Positions 14,472-21,882 of a DNA stretch of 29,202 bases are shown here, piece after piece. Origin of the DNA: DASYYE01 sp035946955 (lineage in GTDB: Bacteria > Actinomycetota > Actinomycetes > Streptosporangiales > Streptosporangiaceae); the NCBI GenBank assembly GCA_035946955.1, contig DASYYE010000065.1:1-29202 (forward strand). The letters are read 5' to 3'. Position 1 is the first letter of the stretch. Each line of letters starts with the position of its first letter. The translations under genes were made by a program, and so were the position numbers. The notes below the pieces were generated by a model. The model was not told where the DNA came from, did not search any database, and saw only the letters and a list, made by a program, of their open reading frames with translations.

Positions 14472-16064
14472 CTAGGGCACCTTGTAGTCGGTGTCCTGGA
14501 AACCGCTGACACCCTGGTAACGGACCCGGAAGATGAGCGTGGCGCCGGAGCCTGCGGTGACGGATTTGCCGGACAGCCCGGAAACCGTGCCTCGCGTGTA
14601 GGTGCCGTTGTCCCACCAGGCGGCCGGGCCGGTGAGGTTCATCTTGGCGACCCAGGTGGATGTCTGTGAACCTGCTGGCTGCACCAGGACGTCCACCGAC
14701 GACGCCACGTCAGATGGTGGCACGACGGGAGAGGTCCCGAACGGCGACCCGTTGTCCGCCAGGGCCACGGTGGCGCCGTCCACGACCCCGTGGAGCCACG
14801 TCAGCGGGGGCGAGACCGCCACCGCCGGTGCGGCCACGCTGACTCCGGCGTCCGACCAGTACTGGTCATAGACCACGTCGGCGGCGGTGGGACAGGTGGT
14901 GCTCCCAACCGTGATCATGTCCACCGGGTCGCCTGCCGCCGGGTTACCCGAGCCGAGCGGCTGGTTCACCAGGCCCGCGGCAGGAGCGTCCCAGGACTGC
15001 ATCGAGAGCCCGATGTTGTGCCGGGGCAGGTAGGACTGGACGAGCTGGCTCGCGAGTGCCCCGTCGGTGCTGCAACTGGGGTTGGCCGACTGGTTCCAGG
15101 CGTTGGCGAACACCGCGTGCCCGCTTGCCTCCAGGTCACCGAACCGGGTATTCCACCCGGTAGGCCCGTCGGTGAAGTAGAACGGGTGGATTGCGTAAGC
15201 CGAGTTCGCTGGCATTGCCGCCGGAGGGCTGAACCCTGCGAACGTGCTGCCGCCGTTGTCGGCGTCGAACAGCAGCACCTGGTTCGGTGCCTGCTGGGCC
15301 AGCCACTGCCCAACATTCTCCATCCCCAGGTAACCGGAGCAGGCGTGCTCCCAGTTCTGCCACGTTTGCGTGCCGCAGGCGGCCCCACTGTCCGGCTCGT
15401 TGAAGGGCTCGAGGATGATCCCCGGGTCGTTCCCGAGGTTCACGGCCGCCAGTTGCTGCAACAGCTGTGTCCAGGCGTGCTCGGTGTCCGTCGTGGGGAG
15501 CTTCTGCATCCCGGTGGAGGTGGTGCAGGTGTACGGCTCGGTGTCCACGTCGATGTCTACGACCAGGCCCATTGCCCTGGCCTGCCTGATCACGTTCACC
15601 GCCATGTCGGTGTACTGGTTGTTGCCGCTGGCGAAACTGTGGTGGGCGTACTCGTACGCAAGGGCGCCCTGGCTGATGTGGAAGCGCACCGTGTCCGCCT
15701 GCCAGTGTTCGGCCATGGCCAGCAGTTCCGTATCGGTGTCCGTGGTCATTGCGGTCTGCGCGCCGGTCAGCCCCTGGACCGGAATTTTGGTGGGGCAATG
15801 AGCCAGCATGTAGTTCTTTTCCACCGCATTGGTGTATGCCAGGGCGGCCGGATACATCACCCCAACCGAGTTGATGCCGTGCGGCAGGAAACGCTGCTGA
15901 GTGCCCTTCACCACCAGTTCGCCAGCGGCCGAGCCGGTGCCGACAGCAACGCCCGCCACGCCGGCGGTTGCCGCCAGGGCCGGTGACGCAGCCGAAGCCA
16001 CATCCAGCACCGTGCCGCTGAACAGGACTGCTGCTGCCAGGGAGATCGCGCGCAGTGCTCTCAT
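14472..16064 (-). CDS. Secreted GH5-like glycosidase homologue, nucleophile not evident
   Basis: The protein has 530 residues. A signal peptide (MRALRAISLAAAVLF, cleavage near ASPALA-ATA, residue 32) sends it outside the cell. Residues 45-400 follow a cellulase-type (beta/alpha)8 barrel: HGINSVGV, DTVRFHISQGAL, VVDIDVD, and LEPFNEP with the acid/base Glu223. HPFYF fits the conserved His/Tyr site. At the seventh strand, where GH5 enzymes have the nucleophile Glu, this sequence reads VFANAWNQ, with Ala322 at the expected place. Residues 425-530 form a separate beta-rich domain with a Trp-Trp-Asp motif, perhaps substrate binding. Either the nucleophile lies elsewhere or the protein is a non-hydrolytic binder. 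Confidence 0.75.
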   Translation of the reverse strand: MRALRAISLAAAVLFSGTVLDVASAASPALAATAGVAGVAVGTGSAAGELVVKGTQQRFLPHGINSVGVMYPAALAYTNAVEKNYMLAHCPTKIPVQGLTGAQTAMTTDTDTELLAMAEHWQADTVRFHISQGALAYEYAHHSFASGNNQYTDMAVNVIRQARAMGLVVDIDVDTEPYTCTTSTGMQKLPTTDTEHAWTQLLQQLAAVNLGNDPGIILEPFNEPDSGAACGTQTWQNWEHACSGYLGMENVGQWLAQQAPNQVLLFDADNGGSTFAGFSPPAAMPANSAYAIHPFYFTDGPTGWNTRFGDLEASGHAVFANAWNQSANPSCSTDGALASQLVQSYLPRHNIGLSMQSWDAPAAGLVNQPLGSGNPAAGDPVDMITVGSTTCPTAADVVYDQYWSDAGVSVAAPAVAVSPPLTWLHGVVDGATVALADNGSPFGTSPVVPPSDVASSVDVLVQPAGSQTSTWVAKMNLTGPAAWWDNGTYTRGTVSGLSGKSVTAGSGATLIFRVRYQGVSGFQDTDYKVP

Positions 16065-16135
16065 CCGCTCATCCCGCCGTCCGTAGATTCCACGCGAGCC
16101 ATTCCAGGCTAGAGCGCGGCGGCCACGGCCGGCCA

Positions 16136-16169
16136 GACCTGGCCTGTCAGGTCACGCCAATCCCTGACA
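16136..16169. promoter_or_regulatory. Overlapping inverted repeats upstream of the GH5-like gene
   Basis: GACCTG (16136-16141) pairs with CAGGTC (16148-16153), and TGTCAGG (16145-16151) pairs with CCTGACA (16163-16169). The two share bases and lie about 70-105 bases upstream of the GH5-like start. They could be an operator or alternative RNA structures. The rest of 16065-16276 shows nothing else. Confidence 0.3.
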
Positions 16170-16276
16170 ACGGCAGCGGGACACATTCTCCAATCCCGCA
16201 AGGTCGCCAGGACTTCGCGAGGTCACTCGCAGCCGAGGTATGGAATTCGCGACCTTCCCCGGCGGACCAGCTGGGG

Positions 16277-16885
16277 TTAGTTGCCCGGCGCGCCGTCGGC
16301 GGAGGCCCAGTCGGGGTCACGCCCGAACCATCCGGCCAGGCGCTCGTAGGCGGGTGCGCTCATTGGCACGACCACTTCGTAGTCGACCCAGCGGTCCGGC
16401 CCACGGAACTCAGGCCGCATCGTCTGGTGTGACCAGTCGAGCGCATGCTCGGCAACGGCGGGGTCGAGGTCGGCGTGCTGGCCGGTGGCCTGGGCCAGAT
16501 CCCAGGCGTGCACCGCCAGCTCAGCGATCTGCTGGTCAGCGCGGCTGCGCAGCGGTGCCCGCCTGCCGCCTGGTACTTCGATGAGCTTCTCCGGGTCCGC
16601 TGCCTTCCACGCAGCCAGCAACTCCGCCGCGCGGGTGCGGAACTCCCCTGCCCAGTCCTCGCCGAGTTCATCTGCTGGCGTCTGCCAGTCCGGCTCCTGG
16701 CCGCGCGCGGTGACCGCGAAGTTGCGCAGACTCTGCCCGGTCACGTGACGGACGAGCGCACGGACGTCCCAGTCACGGCAGGGCGTGGCGAGCTCAGCCT
16801 GGCTGGGGTCGATGGCCGCGATGACCGCACCGGTCTGGTCGAGGGCGCTCTCAAGCAGCGCTAGGGAGTCGGTGTCTGAACTCAT
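16277..16885 (-). CDS. TIGR03086-family DinB-like metal-binding protein
   Basis: The protein has 202 residues of a four-helix DinB/mycothiol-maleylpyruvate-isomerase fold. Diagnostic blocks are TPCRDWDVRALVRHVTGQ (residues 34-51), whose histidine is a metal ligand, and AELAVHAWDLAQATGQ near residue 121, which supplies a second histidine. In the family a third histidine completes the zinc site. Many such proteins use mycothiol, the actinobacterial thiol; the actual substrate here is unknown. It lies 54 bases behind the DUF6510 gene on the same strand, so it may be the last gene of that operon. GTG/ATG choice is not critical; ATG 16885 fits. Confidence 0.82.
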   Translation of the reverse strand: MSSDTDSLALLESALDQTGAVIAAIDPSQAELATPCRDWDVRALVRHVTGQSLRNFAVTARGQEPDWQTPADELGEDWAGEFRTRAAELLAAWKAADPEKLIEVPGGRRAPLRSRADQQIAELAVHAWDLAQATGQHADLDPAVAEHALDWSHQTMRPEFRGPDRWVDYEVVVPMSAPAYERLAGWFGRDPDWASADGAPGN

Positions 16886-16939
16886 TGACGTATCTTCTCA
16901 GCGCGCCGGACTGGCTCATGTCCGGGACACGGGGTTAGG

Positions 16940-17206
16940 TCAGGGCTCCTGGATAGCGAACTGGAGGCAGGTGAGGCCGCGCAGGTCCAGCCACGCCCGG
17001 CCGGAGCCGCGGACCAGCCGCAGTACCACCTCGTCACAAACGGGGCAGCGGGCCACCAGGCCGGGGGCGTTGGTGTACACGCGGGTTTCGGCGATGGCGC
17101 CGGAGGTCCCGCACGATGCACACCGGCCGACCGAGGTGGTGATGTCCACCCCGAACACTTCACCTAGCGCGCCGCCGATCGCGTTCCCGTCCACGTGTGC
17201 GGTCAT
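16940..17206 (-). CDS. DUF6510-type small zinc-ribbon protein
   Basis: The protein has 88 residues. It starts at ATG 17206 with a perfect AGGAGG ribosome site that overlaps the stop of the upstream reductase gene; the gap is two bases. Two CxxC pairs, CASC and CPVC, separated by 22 residues, should bind one zinc. The N-terminus DGNAIGGALGEVFGVD and the end RGLTCLQ are typical of DUF6510 proteins, which occur beside molybdopterin oxidoreductase/FAD reductase pairs in actinobacteria. I infer an accessory or assembly role for that redox pair; nothing biochemical is known to me. A longer frame extends upstream within the reductase gene but is antisense-free run-on and not a real start. Confidence 0.75.
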   Translation of the reverse strand: MTAHVDGNAIGGALGEVFGVDITTSVGRCASCGTSGAIAETRVYTNAPGLVARCPVCDEVVLRLVRGSGRAWLDLRGLTCLQFAIQEP

Positions 17207-17208
17207 GC

Positions 17209-17919
17209 CTAACCTCCTGTCGGCCCGAAACGTTCGGTCTTGACCAGGTGGGGGTCGTGGCCCGCGTCCACCAGCAGGCCCGCGGCGAGCTCCACGAAAC
17301 CGGTGGGGCCACACACGAATACCGACGGGTTCACCGCCGCTGGCCAGCCGCTCGTGGCGAGCACCTCGGCGGTGATCCGCCCGGCGGGCCTGGCCGCGCC
17401 CGGCGGGGCGGTACGGGTGTAGACGTAGGTCACCCCGAGGGAGCCACCGGCCTGGAGTTGTGCCAGCTCGGCCGCATAGAGCGCGGTGTCCGGACTGCGC
17501 ACCGAGTAGATCAGCCGAAACGGCGGCCCGTTTGCCTGCTCCGCCCGGGTGCGGACCATGGCCATCAGCGGCACCACACCGCTGCCGCCCGCGACCAGCA
17601 GCACGGGCGCTGGGTTCGCGGGGTTCCAGACGAACCACCCGCCTATCGGGCCGCGCAGTTCCAGCGGGTCACCGGTTGCCAGCGTCTCGGCCAGATACGG
17701 GGATACCTCCCCATCCACCAGCCGCTGCACGGTCAGTTCGACCCGGGTGCCGTCCGGGGCCGAGGCGATCGAGTACGACCGCTGTGCCGAGTACCCGTCC
17801 GCCGCGGTAAGCCGTACATCCACATGCTGGCCCGCCTGGTGACCGAGCCAGTCAGGAACATCCAGCGTGATGCTGCGTGCGGTGGCGGTCTCGTCGTGCT
17901 CAGCGGTGACCGTCGCCAC
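17209..17919 (-). CDS. FAD/NAD(P)-binding ferredoxin-reductase-type protein
   Basis: I chose GTG 17919, eight bases after the upstream stop and behind GGGG, which gives 236 residues starting ATVTAEHDETATARS. The FAD-binding motif RSYSIAS is near residue 48. The NAD(P) domain shows GGSGVVPLMAM and ends with FVCGPTGFVE. No 2Fe-2S cysteine cluster is present, so electrons pass from NAD(P)H to FAD and then to a partner. The partner is most likely the molybdopterin protein encoded just upstream, making a bacterial analogue of a plant nitrate-reductase-like electron path. Longer in-frame starts lie entirely inside the upstream gene. Confidence 0.85.
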   Translation of the reverse strand: MATVTAEHDETATARSITLDVPDWLGHQAGQHVDVRLTAADGYSAQRSYSIASAPDGTRVELTVQRLVDGEVSPYLAETLATGDPLELRGPIGGWFVWNPANPAPVLLVAGGSGVVPLMAMVRTRAEQANGPPFRLIYSVRSPDTALYAAELAQLQAGGSLGVTYVYTRTAPPGAARPAGRITAEVLATSGWPAAVNPSVFVCGPTGFVELAAGLLVDAGHDPHLVKTERFGPTGG

Positions 17920-17927
17920 CCGCCACG

Positions 17928-18524
17928 TCAGTCGCCCCAGTACCGCTGCTCGCGCCAAGGGTCCCCATAGTTGTGATAGCCGAGTGACTCCCAGAACCCT
18001 GGCTCGTCCTCGGTCAGCAGGTCGATGCGGGTCAGCCATTTCGCTGACTTCCACAGGTACAGGTGCGGGACGAGCAGCCGGGCAGGCCCGCCGTGCTCGG
18101 GCGCCAGCGGTGCCCCGTCGTAGGCGTAGGCGACCCAGGCCTGTCCGTCGACCAGGTCCGCCAGTGGCAGGTTGGTGGTGTACCCGCCGTAGGAGCGCGC
18201 GAGTACGAACCCGGCATCAGTGCGGATGTCCGCCAGCAGCGTGTCCAGCGACACCCCCCGCCAGGGCGTGGCGAGCTTGGACCACTTGGTCACGCAGTGC
18301 AGGTCAACTGTGACGTCTTCGGCTGGCAGTGCCTGGAACGCCACCCAGTCCCAGGTACGCACCTGCCCGGTCTCGGTGGTGACCCGCAGTTCCCACTTGC
18401 CGGTGCCCACCCGCGGGGTCGGCCCGGCTGACAGCACCGGGAAGTCAGTGACCAGGTACTGGCCAGGGGGGAGCTTCTCACTGGTGCGCCTGCGGCCGGT
18501 GAACCCCGGAGACACGATTCCCAT
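17928..18524 (-). CDS. Sulfite-oxidase-like molybdopterin oxidoreductase
   Basis: I chose ATG 18524 (198 residues); GTG 18551 would add nine. The core fold of the sulfite oxidase family is clear: LPPGQYLVTDFPVLSAGPTP, then VDLHCVTKW with Cys77 as the molybdenum ligand, TPWRGVSLDTLL, SYGGYTTNLPL, and HGGPARLLVPHLYLWKSAKW. It lacks a twin-arginine signal and heme domain, so it works in the cytosol with the FAD protein encoded eight bases downstream. The natural substrate of this group is unknown; sulfoxide or oxidised-methionine reduction, as in MsrP, is one possibility. It is the first gene of the operon; the upstream gap holds one copy of a dispersed motif. Confidence 0.85.
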   Translation of the reverse strand: MGIVSPGFTGRRRTSEKLPPGQYLVTDFPVLSAGPTPRVGTGKWELRVTTETGQVRTWDWVAFQALPAEDVTVDLHCVTKWSKLATPWRGVSLDTLLADIRTDAGFVLARSYGGYTTNLPLADLVDGQAWVAYAYDGAPLAPEHGGPARLLVPHLYLWKSAKWLTRIDLLTEDEPGFWESLGYHNYGDPWREQRYWGD

Positions 18525-18587
18525 GTGGCCTAGCCTGCCACTCTGCGTCACCTCACGCTACGGTCGGGGGTCGCTGAGCGCCTCGAG

Positions 18588-18604
18588 CTGATAACAGCAA
18601 GAGG
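18588..18604 (+). repeat. Dispersed motif CTGATAACAGCAAGAGG, copy 1
   Basis: This 17-base AT-richer word lies between the end of the MarR gene and the start of the molybdopterin gene. An identical word is at 21792 and a two-mismatch version at 26240. All are intergenic and in the same orientation. Confidence 0.7.
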
Positions 18605-18641
18605 GTGCCTGTGCGCGGAGGGTGGCTTGGGTGCTATGCGG

Positions 18642-19112
18642 CTAGCAGCCGCCACCGCCGGTGGCGCAATCGGCGGCGATGTGGGCGACGGCCTTGAGGA
18701 GCAGGCAGTTGAGGGTCTCTCGCTCGGCGGGTGTCAGTGCCGCCAGGACCGCGTCGTCGACCAGGTGCAGTGCGCGGTCGAGGTCTGCGAGGAGCTGCTC
18801 GCCCTGTGTGGAGAGGGCGATGATCGCCCGGCGGCGGTCGGCGCGGTCGCGGCGCCGTTCGATGAGGCCCGCGTCTTCGAGGCTGTTGAGGACCGTGACG
18901 AGGTTGGTGGCGTCCACGCCGATCAGCTCGACCAGCACCTGCTGGGCTGATGGCCCACGCTCCCGCAGGTGCTGGAGGGCGAGCAGTTCGTTCGGGCGCA
19001 GGCCGATAGGCGCGATCGCCTGGTCGATGCGGCGCCGGGTCCCGCGTGCGAGCTGTGCGATCAGCAGGCTCGACGCGGCGGGTGCCGGAGAGCTGGATCC
19101 CGTTTCGCTCAC
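18642..19112 (-). CDS. MarR-family transcriptional regulator
   Basis: The protein has 156 residues from GTG 19112. The winged helix covers residues 35-105: LRPNELLALQHLRERGPSAQ, then the recognition region VDATNLVTVLNSLEDAGLI, then the wing ERRRDRADRRRAIIALS. It ends with a Gly-Gly-Gly-Gly-Cys tail (ATGGGGC), which may carry a redox-sensing cysteine, with Cys136 and Cys149 further in as other candidates. It is transcribed away from a LUD-domain gene across a strongly palindromic AT-rich region, so it very probably represses both itself and that gene. The ligand is unknown. Confidence 0.87.
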   Translation of the reverse strand: MSETGSSSPAPAASSLLIAQLARGTRRRIDQAIAPIGLRPNELLALQHLRERGPSAQQVLVELIGVDATNLVTVLNSLEDAGLIERRRDRADRRRAIIALSTQGEQLLADLDRALHLVDDAVLAALTPAERETLNCLLLKAVAHIAADCATGGGGC

Positions 19113-19147
19113 GAATCCAGTGTACAGCGCAATTCACTGATTATATG

Positions 19148-19170
19148 CTAATGATTAGTATTCTACTAAT
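19148..19170. promoter_or_regulatory. MarR-type operator between divergent genes
   Basis: ATTAGTATTCTACTAAT (19154-19170) is a perfect 7-bp inverted repeat with a 3-bp centre. It overlaps a second palindrome CTAATGATTAG (19148-19158). Three CTAAT/ATTAG half-sites thus occur in 23 bases. The site lies 36 bases before the LUD ribosome-site region and 36 bases before the MarR start, in the only AT-rich patch nearby. This is where a MarR dimer would block both promoters. Confidence 0.75.
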
Positions 19171-19203
19171 GACTTGTTGATCGCAAATGATAGGAGCGGA
19201 CAG

Positions 19204-19845
19204 GTGGCCTTCACCCTCCCCGACCCTGGTCAGCCCAACAGCGAGTTCGAGCGCCCGGCCGACCGCGCGCGGCTGGAGCGGACCGCGGCCGCGCTCGCCA
19301 GCCGCGGCTTCCAGGCCGAGATCACTGACAGCGCCAAGGACGCCAGGCGGCTCATCCTCGACGCCCTCCCGGAGGGCGCACAGGTCCACGTGGCCCTCTC
19401 CGAGACCATGCAGGAGCTGGGGATCACCACCGAGGTCGACGAGTCAGGGCGTTATGAGTCGATCCGGGCCGAGCTCAACAAGCTGGACCGGCAGACCCAG
19501 GCCCGGGAACGGCGCAAGCTGGGCGCGGCACCCGACTACATCGTGGGCAGTGCGCACGCCGTCACCGACGCGGGGGAGATCATCGTTGGCTCCGGGTCTG
19601 GCAGCCAGCTAGGCGCATACGCCTACTCAGCCGACCACGTCATCCTCGCGATAGGCCACCAGAAGCTGGTCCGCGACCTCGACGAGGGACTGCGGCGCCT
19701 GCGCGAGTACAGCCTGCCGCGGGAGTACGCACGCATGCAGGGAATCGGCCGCCCCGGGAGCTTGCTGGCCAAGACCCTGATCATCGAATACGAGATGTCA
19801 GGCCGGATCCAGGTCATCCTCATCCCGGAGACGCTCGGCTTCTGA
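19204..19845 (+). CDS. LUD-domain protein (LutC/YkgG type)
   Basis: The protein has 213 residues from GTG 19204 behind AGGAG at 19192. The LUD pattern is seen in LERTAAALASRGFQAEITDS, then the helix and strand block VHVALSETMQELGI, then AHAVTDAGEIIVGSGSGSQLG and HVILAIGHQKLV. Related proteins are subunits of lactate-utilisation complexes, but stand-alone LUD proteins of this kind lack iron-sulfur partners and have unknown function. No lutA or lutB gene is nearby. The gene shares its promoter region with the MarR gene, so it is likely the regulator's main target and inducible by a small molecule. Confidence 0.82.
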   Translation: MAFTLPDPGQPNSEFERPADRARLERTAAALASRGFQAEITDSAKDARRLILDALPEGAQVHVALSETMQELGITTEVDESGRYESIRAELNKLDRQTQARERRKLGAAPDYIVGSAHAVTDAGEIIVGSGSGSQLGAYAYSADHVILAIGHQKLVRDLDEGLRRLREYSLPREYARMQGIGRPGSLLAKTLIIEYEMSGRIQVILIPETLGF

Positions 19846-19849
19846 GTCC

Positions 19850-19998
19850 TGCTAGTCCCGCTCGCCCGCGGGGGCGCTTTGCGGTGCCGTCTTCCCTCGT
19901 CGCTCCCGCGCTCGCTGCGCTCGCTCCCCGCTCCTCAGTCCAGGCGGCACCGCGCCCCCTCCGGCTCGCTCGTGCTAGTCCGCTCGCCCGCGGGGGCG
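19850..19998. repeat. Duplicated terminator-like repeat between convergent genes
   Basis: A 26-27 base word starting TGCTAGTCC and ending CGCCCGCGGGGGCG occurs at 19850-19876 and 19973-19998, differing by one C. Each copy ends in a CGCCC-GCGG-GGGCG hairpin. Between them GCGGTGCC (19880) pairs with GGCACCGC (19944), so the block can fold as one unit. It separates the LUD gene from the convergent membrane-protein gene and probably ends both transcripts. Confidence 0.65.
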
Positions 19999-20007
19999 TG
20001 GTCCGCG

Positions 20008-20499
20008 CTACTGCCCGGCAAGTAGCGGGTTGCGCTTGGACCAGGCCCAGGTGAGTGCACCCACACTCGCCGCGACCGTGATGATGTTGATCGCCAGCTC
20101 GACCAGGCCGCCGCCGCCTCCGGCGAACCAGATCCGGTGCTCGATGTCGTACAGCACGTCCATCGTGGCGAGGTAGAAGCCGGCACCGCCACCGGCCAGC
20201 AGCCACAGCAACGCGCTCGGGCGGCGCCGCGCGAGGGTGATGATGCTTGCCACGATGCAGAGCGCGAGCCAGCCGTCGGCCAGCGGGAACGCGTTCTCGA
20301 ACTCGTAGTAGGCGGGCCGGGCCGAACTGGCCAGCGCCGAGCGGTCAACCAGGAACCAGACCACCCAGTAGGCGGCGACGATCAGCGCGGCGACAGCCAG
20401 CAGGCCCACCACCAGGCGGCGCTGTCCATCGCCGATCGCGCTGTTCGCTCCATCGTCCCCGCTGTCTGTTGGCTTGCTCATCTGCCCGGCTTGTGTCAT
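20008..20499 (-). CDS. Small four-helix membrane protein, unknown function
   Basis: The protein has 163 residues from ATG 20499 behind AGGAGG seven bases upstream. After a polar N-terminus of 28 residues come hydrophobic helices at about 29-50, 73-90, 97-115 and 128-152. A conserved-looking stretch MDVLYDIEHRIWF sits between helices three and four, and YYEFENAFPLADGW between one and two. I recognise no transporter or enzyme motif. Similar small proteins are scattered through actinobacteria without assigned role. It is divergent from the SPFH gene, whose product is also membrane-bound, so a shared role at the membrane is possible. Confidence 0.7.
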   Translation of the reverse strand: MTQAGQMSKPTDSGDDGANSAIGDGQRRLVVGLLAVAALIVAAYWVVWFLVDRSALASSARPAYYEFENAFPLADGWLALCIVASIITLARRRPSALLWLLAGGGAGFYLATMDVLYDIEHRIWFAGGGGGLVELAINIITVAASVGALTWAWSKRNPLLAGQ

Positions 20500-20612
20500 C
20501 TGGCTATCCTCCTCGTGCCCAGTCCAATGGTGGCCTGCTCCCAGGTGTTTGAAAAACTGATATCAATGTGATAAAGCATGCGGTATCAAGCACGGCGAAA
20601 GAGGTGGGTCAG

Positions 20613-21539
20613 ATGGCACTGCAGGAACCCGAGGCAGTGGTCAGCGCAGCGGTCGGTCTGCCGGTTACCGAGCGGGCTGCGTGGTTCAGGTCAGGTCTGC
20701 AGATGCTGGTGACCGGTATCGTCGGGCTGCTGCTCGGCATCGGGCTGGTCGTGATCGCGTCCTTGCTCACAGGTGCCGCGGCGATCGCCGTGGGCGTGGT
20801 CTGCGTCCTCGTGTTCCTCGCCAGTGCTCTCATCCTGCGCGGGCTGATCGCGGTCGTGCCAGGCAAGGCGCGCGTCATCCAGTTGTTTGGCAAGTACCGT
20901 GGCACGATCCGCGACTCCGGCCTGCAGTGGGTGAACCCGTTCACGGAACGTATCGTGATTTCAACCAGGATCCGTAACCAGGAGTCGGCACAGCTCAAAG
21001 TCAATGACGCGGACGGCAACCCCATCGAGATCGCGGCCGTCGTGGTCTGGCAGGTCCGCGACACCGCGAGCGCCATCTACTCCGTGGACAACGTCACCAA
21101 GTTCGTCACCATCCAGACGGAGACCGCTGTGCGGCACACCGCGTCCAGCTACCCCTACGACAGCCGCGGCAGTGGCGCGCTGTCCCTGCGGGACAACGCC
21201 GACGAGGTCACCGAACGCCTCTCGGCCGAACTCACCACACGAGTCCGTCCCGCCGGCGTGCAGATCATCGAGACGCGGCTGACCAGGCTCTCCTACGCGC
21301 CGGAGATCGCCCAGGCCATGCTGCGCACGCAGCAGGCGAACGCGGTGGTCGGGGCCAGGCAGCGGATCGTCGAAGGCGCGGTCGGCATGGTCGGGCTGGC
21401 CCTGAACCGCCTCCAGGAAGAGGGCGTGGTCGAACTCGACGAGGAGCGCAAGGCAGCCATGGTCTCGAACCTCCTCGTGGTCCTGTGCAGCGAGCAGGCG
21501 ACCCAGCAGGTCGTGAACACCGGCTCGCTGTACCAGTGA
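20613..21539 (+). CDS. SPFH-domain (stomatin/prohibitin-type) membrane protein
   Basis: The protein has 308 residues; ATG 20613 follows GAGGTGGG. Two hydrophobic segments at about residues 28-50 and 55-75 anchor it. The SPFH domain begins VVPGKARVIQLFGKYRGTIR and goes through GLQWVNPFTERIVISTRIRN, then the VWQVRD and VRHTASSYPYD blocks. It ends with a helical part (MLRTQQANAVVGARQRIVEG) used for oligomerisation. Such proteins form rings or microdomains at the inner membrane. A ribbon-helix-helix gene follows 19 bases later, a pairing I recall as recurrent in actinobacteria. The upstream region has the palindrome TGATATCA (20558-20565). Confidence 0.88.
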   Translation: MALQEPEAVVSAAVGLPVTERAAWFRSGLQMLVTGIVGLLLGIGLVVIASLLTGAAAIAVGVVCVLVFLASALILRGLIAVVPGKARVIQLFGKYRGTIRDSGLQWVNPFTERIVISTRIRNQESAQLKVNDADGNPIEIAAVVVWQVRDTASAIYSVDNVTKFVTIQTETAVRHTASSYPYDSRGSGALSLRDNADEVTERLSAELTTRVRPAGVQIIETRLTRLSYAPEIAQAMLRTQQANAVVGARQRIVEGAVGMVGLALNRLQEEGVVELDEERKAAMVSNLLVVLCSEQATQQVVNTGSLYQ

Positions 21540-21558
21540 CGGTCCGCGCGGAACTGTC

Positions 21559-21768
21559 ATGAGTGAACGCAAGGGCGTGCTGCTGCGGCTGGACCCAGCC
21601 GTGCACGACGCCTTGGCCAAGTGGGCCGCTGACGAACTGCGCAGCACGAACGCCCAGATCGAGTTCGTCCTGCGCCGCGCCCTGGCTGATGCCGGCCGGC
21701 TGCCCAGCAAGGCCGGGCCGATCCGCAAGCCCGGCCGGCCGCCGCGTGACCCCGCCGCGCGCGACTGA
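21559..21768 (+). CDS. Ribbon-helix-helix (Arc-like) small protein
   Basis: The protein has 69 residues. VLLRLDPAVHDALAKWAADE then LRSTNAQIEFVLRRAL is the beta-strand plus two helices of an Arc/MetJ-type DNA-binding dimer; the tail is basic and proline-rich (KPGRPPRDP), reminiscent of an AT-hook. It lies 19 bases behind the SPFH gene in the same direction, so the two are co-transcribed. It may regulate that operon or act independently of toxins; no toxin gene is adjacent. Confidence 0.75.
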   Translation: MSERKGVLLRLDPAVHDALAKWAADELRSTNAQIEFVLRRALADAGRLPSKAGPIRKPGRPPRDPAARD

Positions 21769-21791
21769 TGAGGCCGCCGTCCGCGGCGGGA

Positions 21792-21808
21792 CTGATAACA
21801 GCAAGAGG
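21792..21808 (+). repeat. Dispersed motif CTGATAACAGCAAGAGG, copy 2
   Basis: This copy is identical over 17 bases to the one at 18588. It sits between convergent genes, right after a 5-bp hairpin (21773-21787). Downstream both copies share a looser GTGC...GTGGCT-GGG pattern, so the repeat unit may be longer than the core word. Confidence 0.7.
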
Positions 21809-21841
21809 CGGGGGTGCAGGGGCGTGGCTGGGGGCCGAGCT

Positions 21842-21873
21842 GGGGGCGTGGTCCGGGGATGGGCCGCGCCCCC
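21842..21873. terminator. Strong 13-bp hairpin between convergent genes
   Basis: GGGGGCGTGGTCC (21842-21854) pairs with GGGCCGCGCCCCC (21861-21873), with two G-T pairs and a 6-base loop. It lies nine bases beyond the stop of the MocR gene and after the ribbon-helix-helix gene. A bidirectional terminator is the simple reading. Confidence 0.65.
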
Positions 21874-21882
21874 GCAGGGGGG

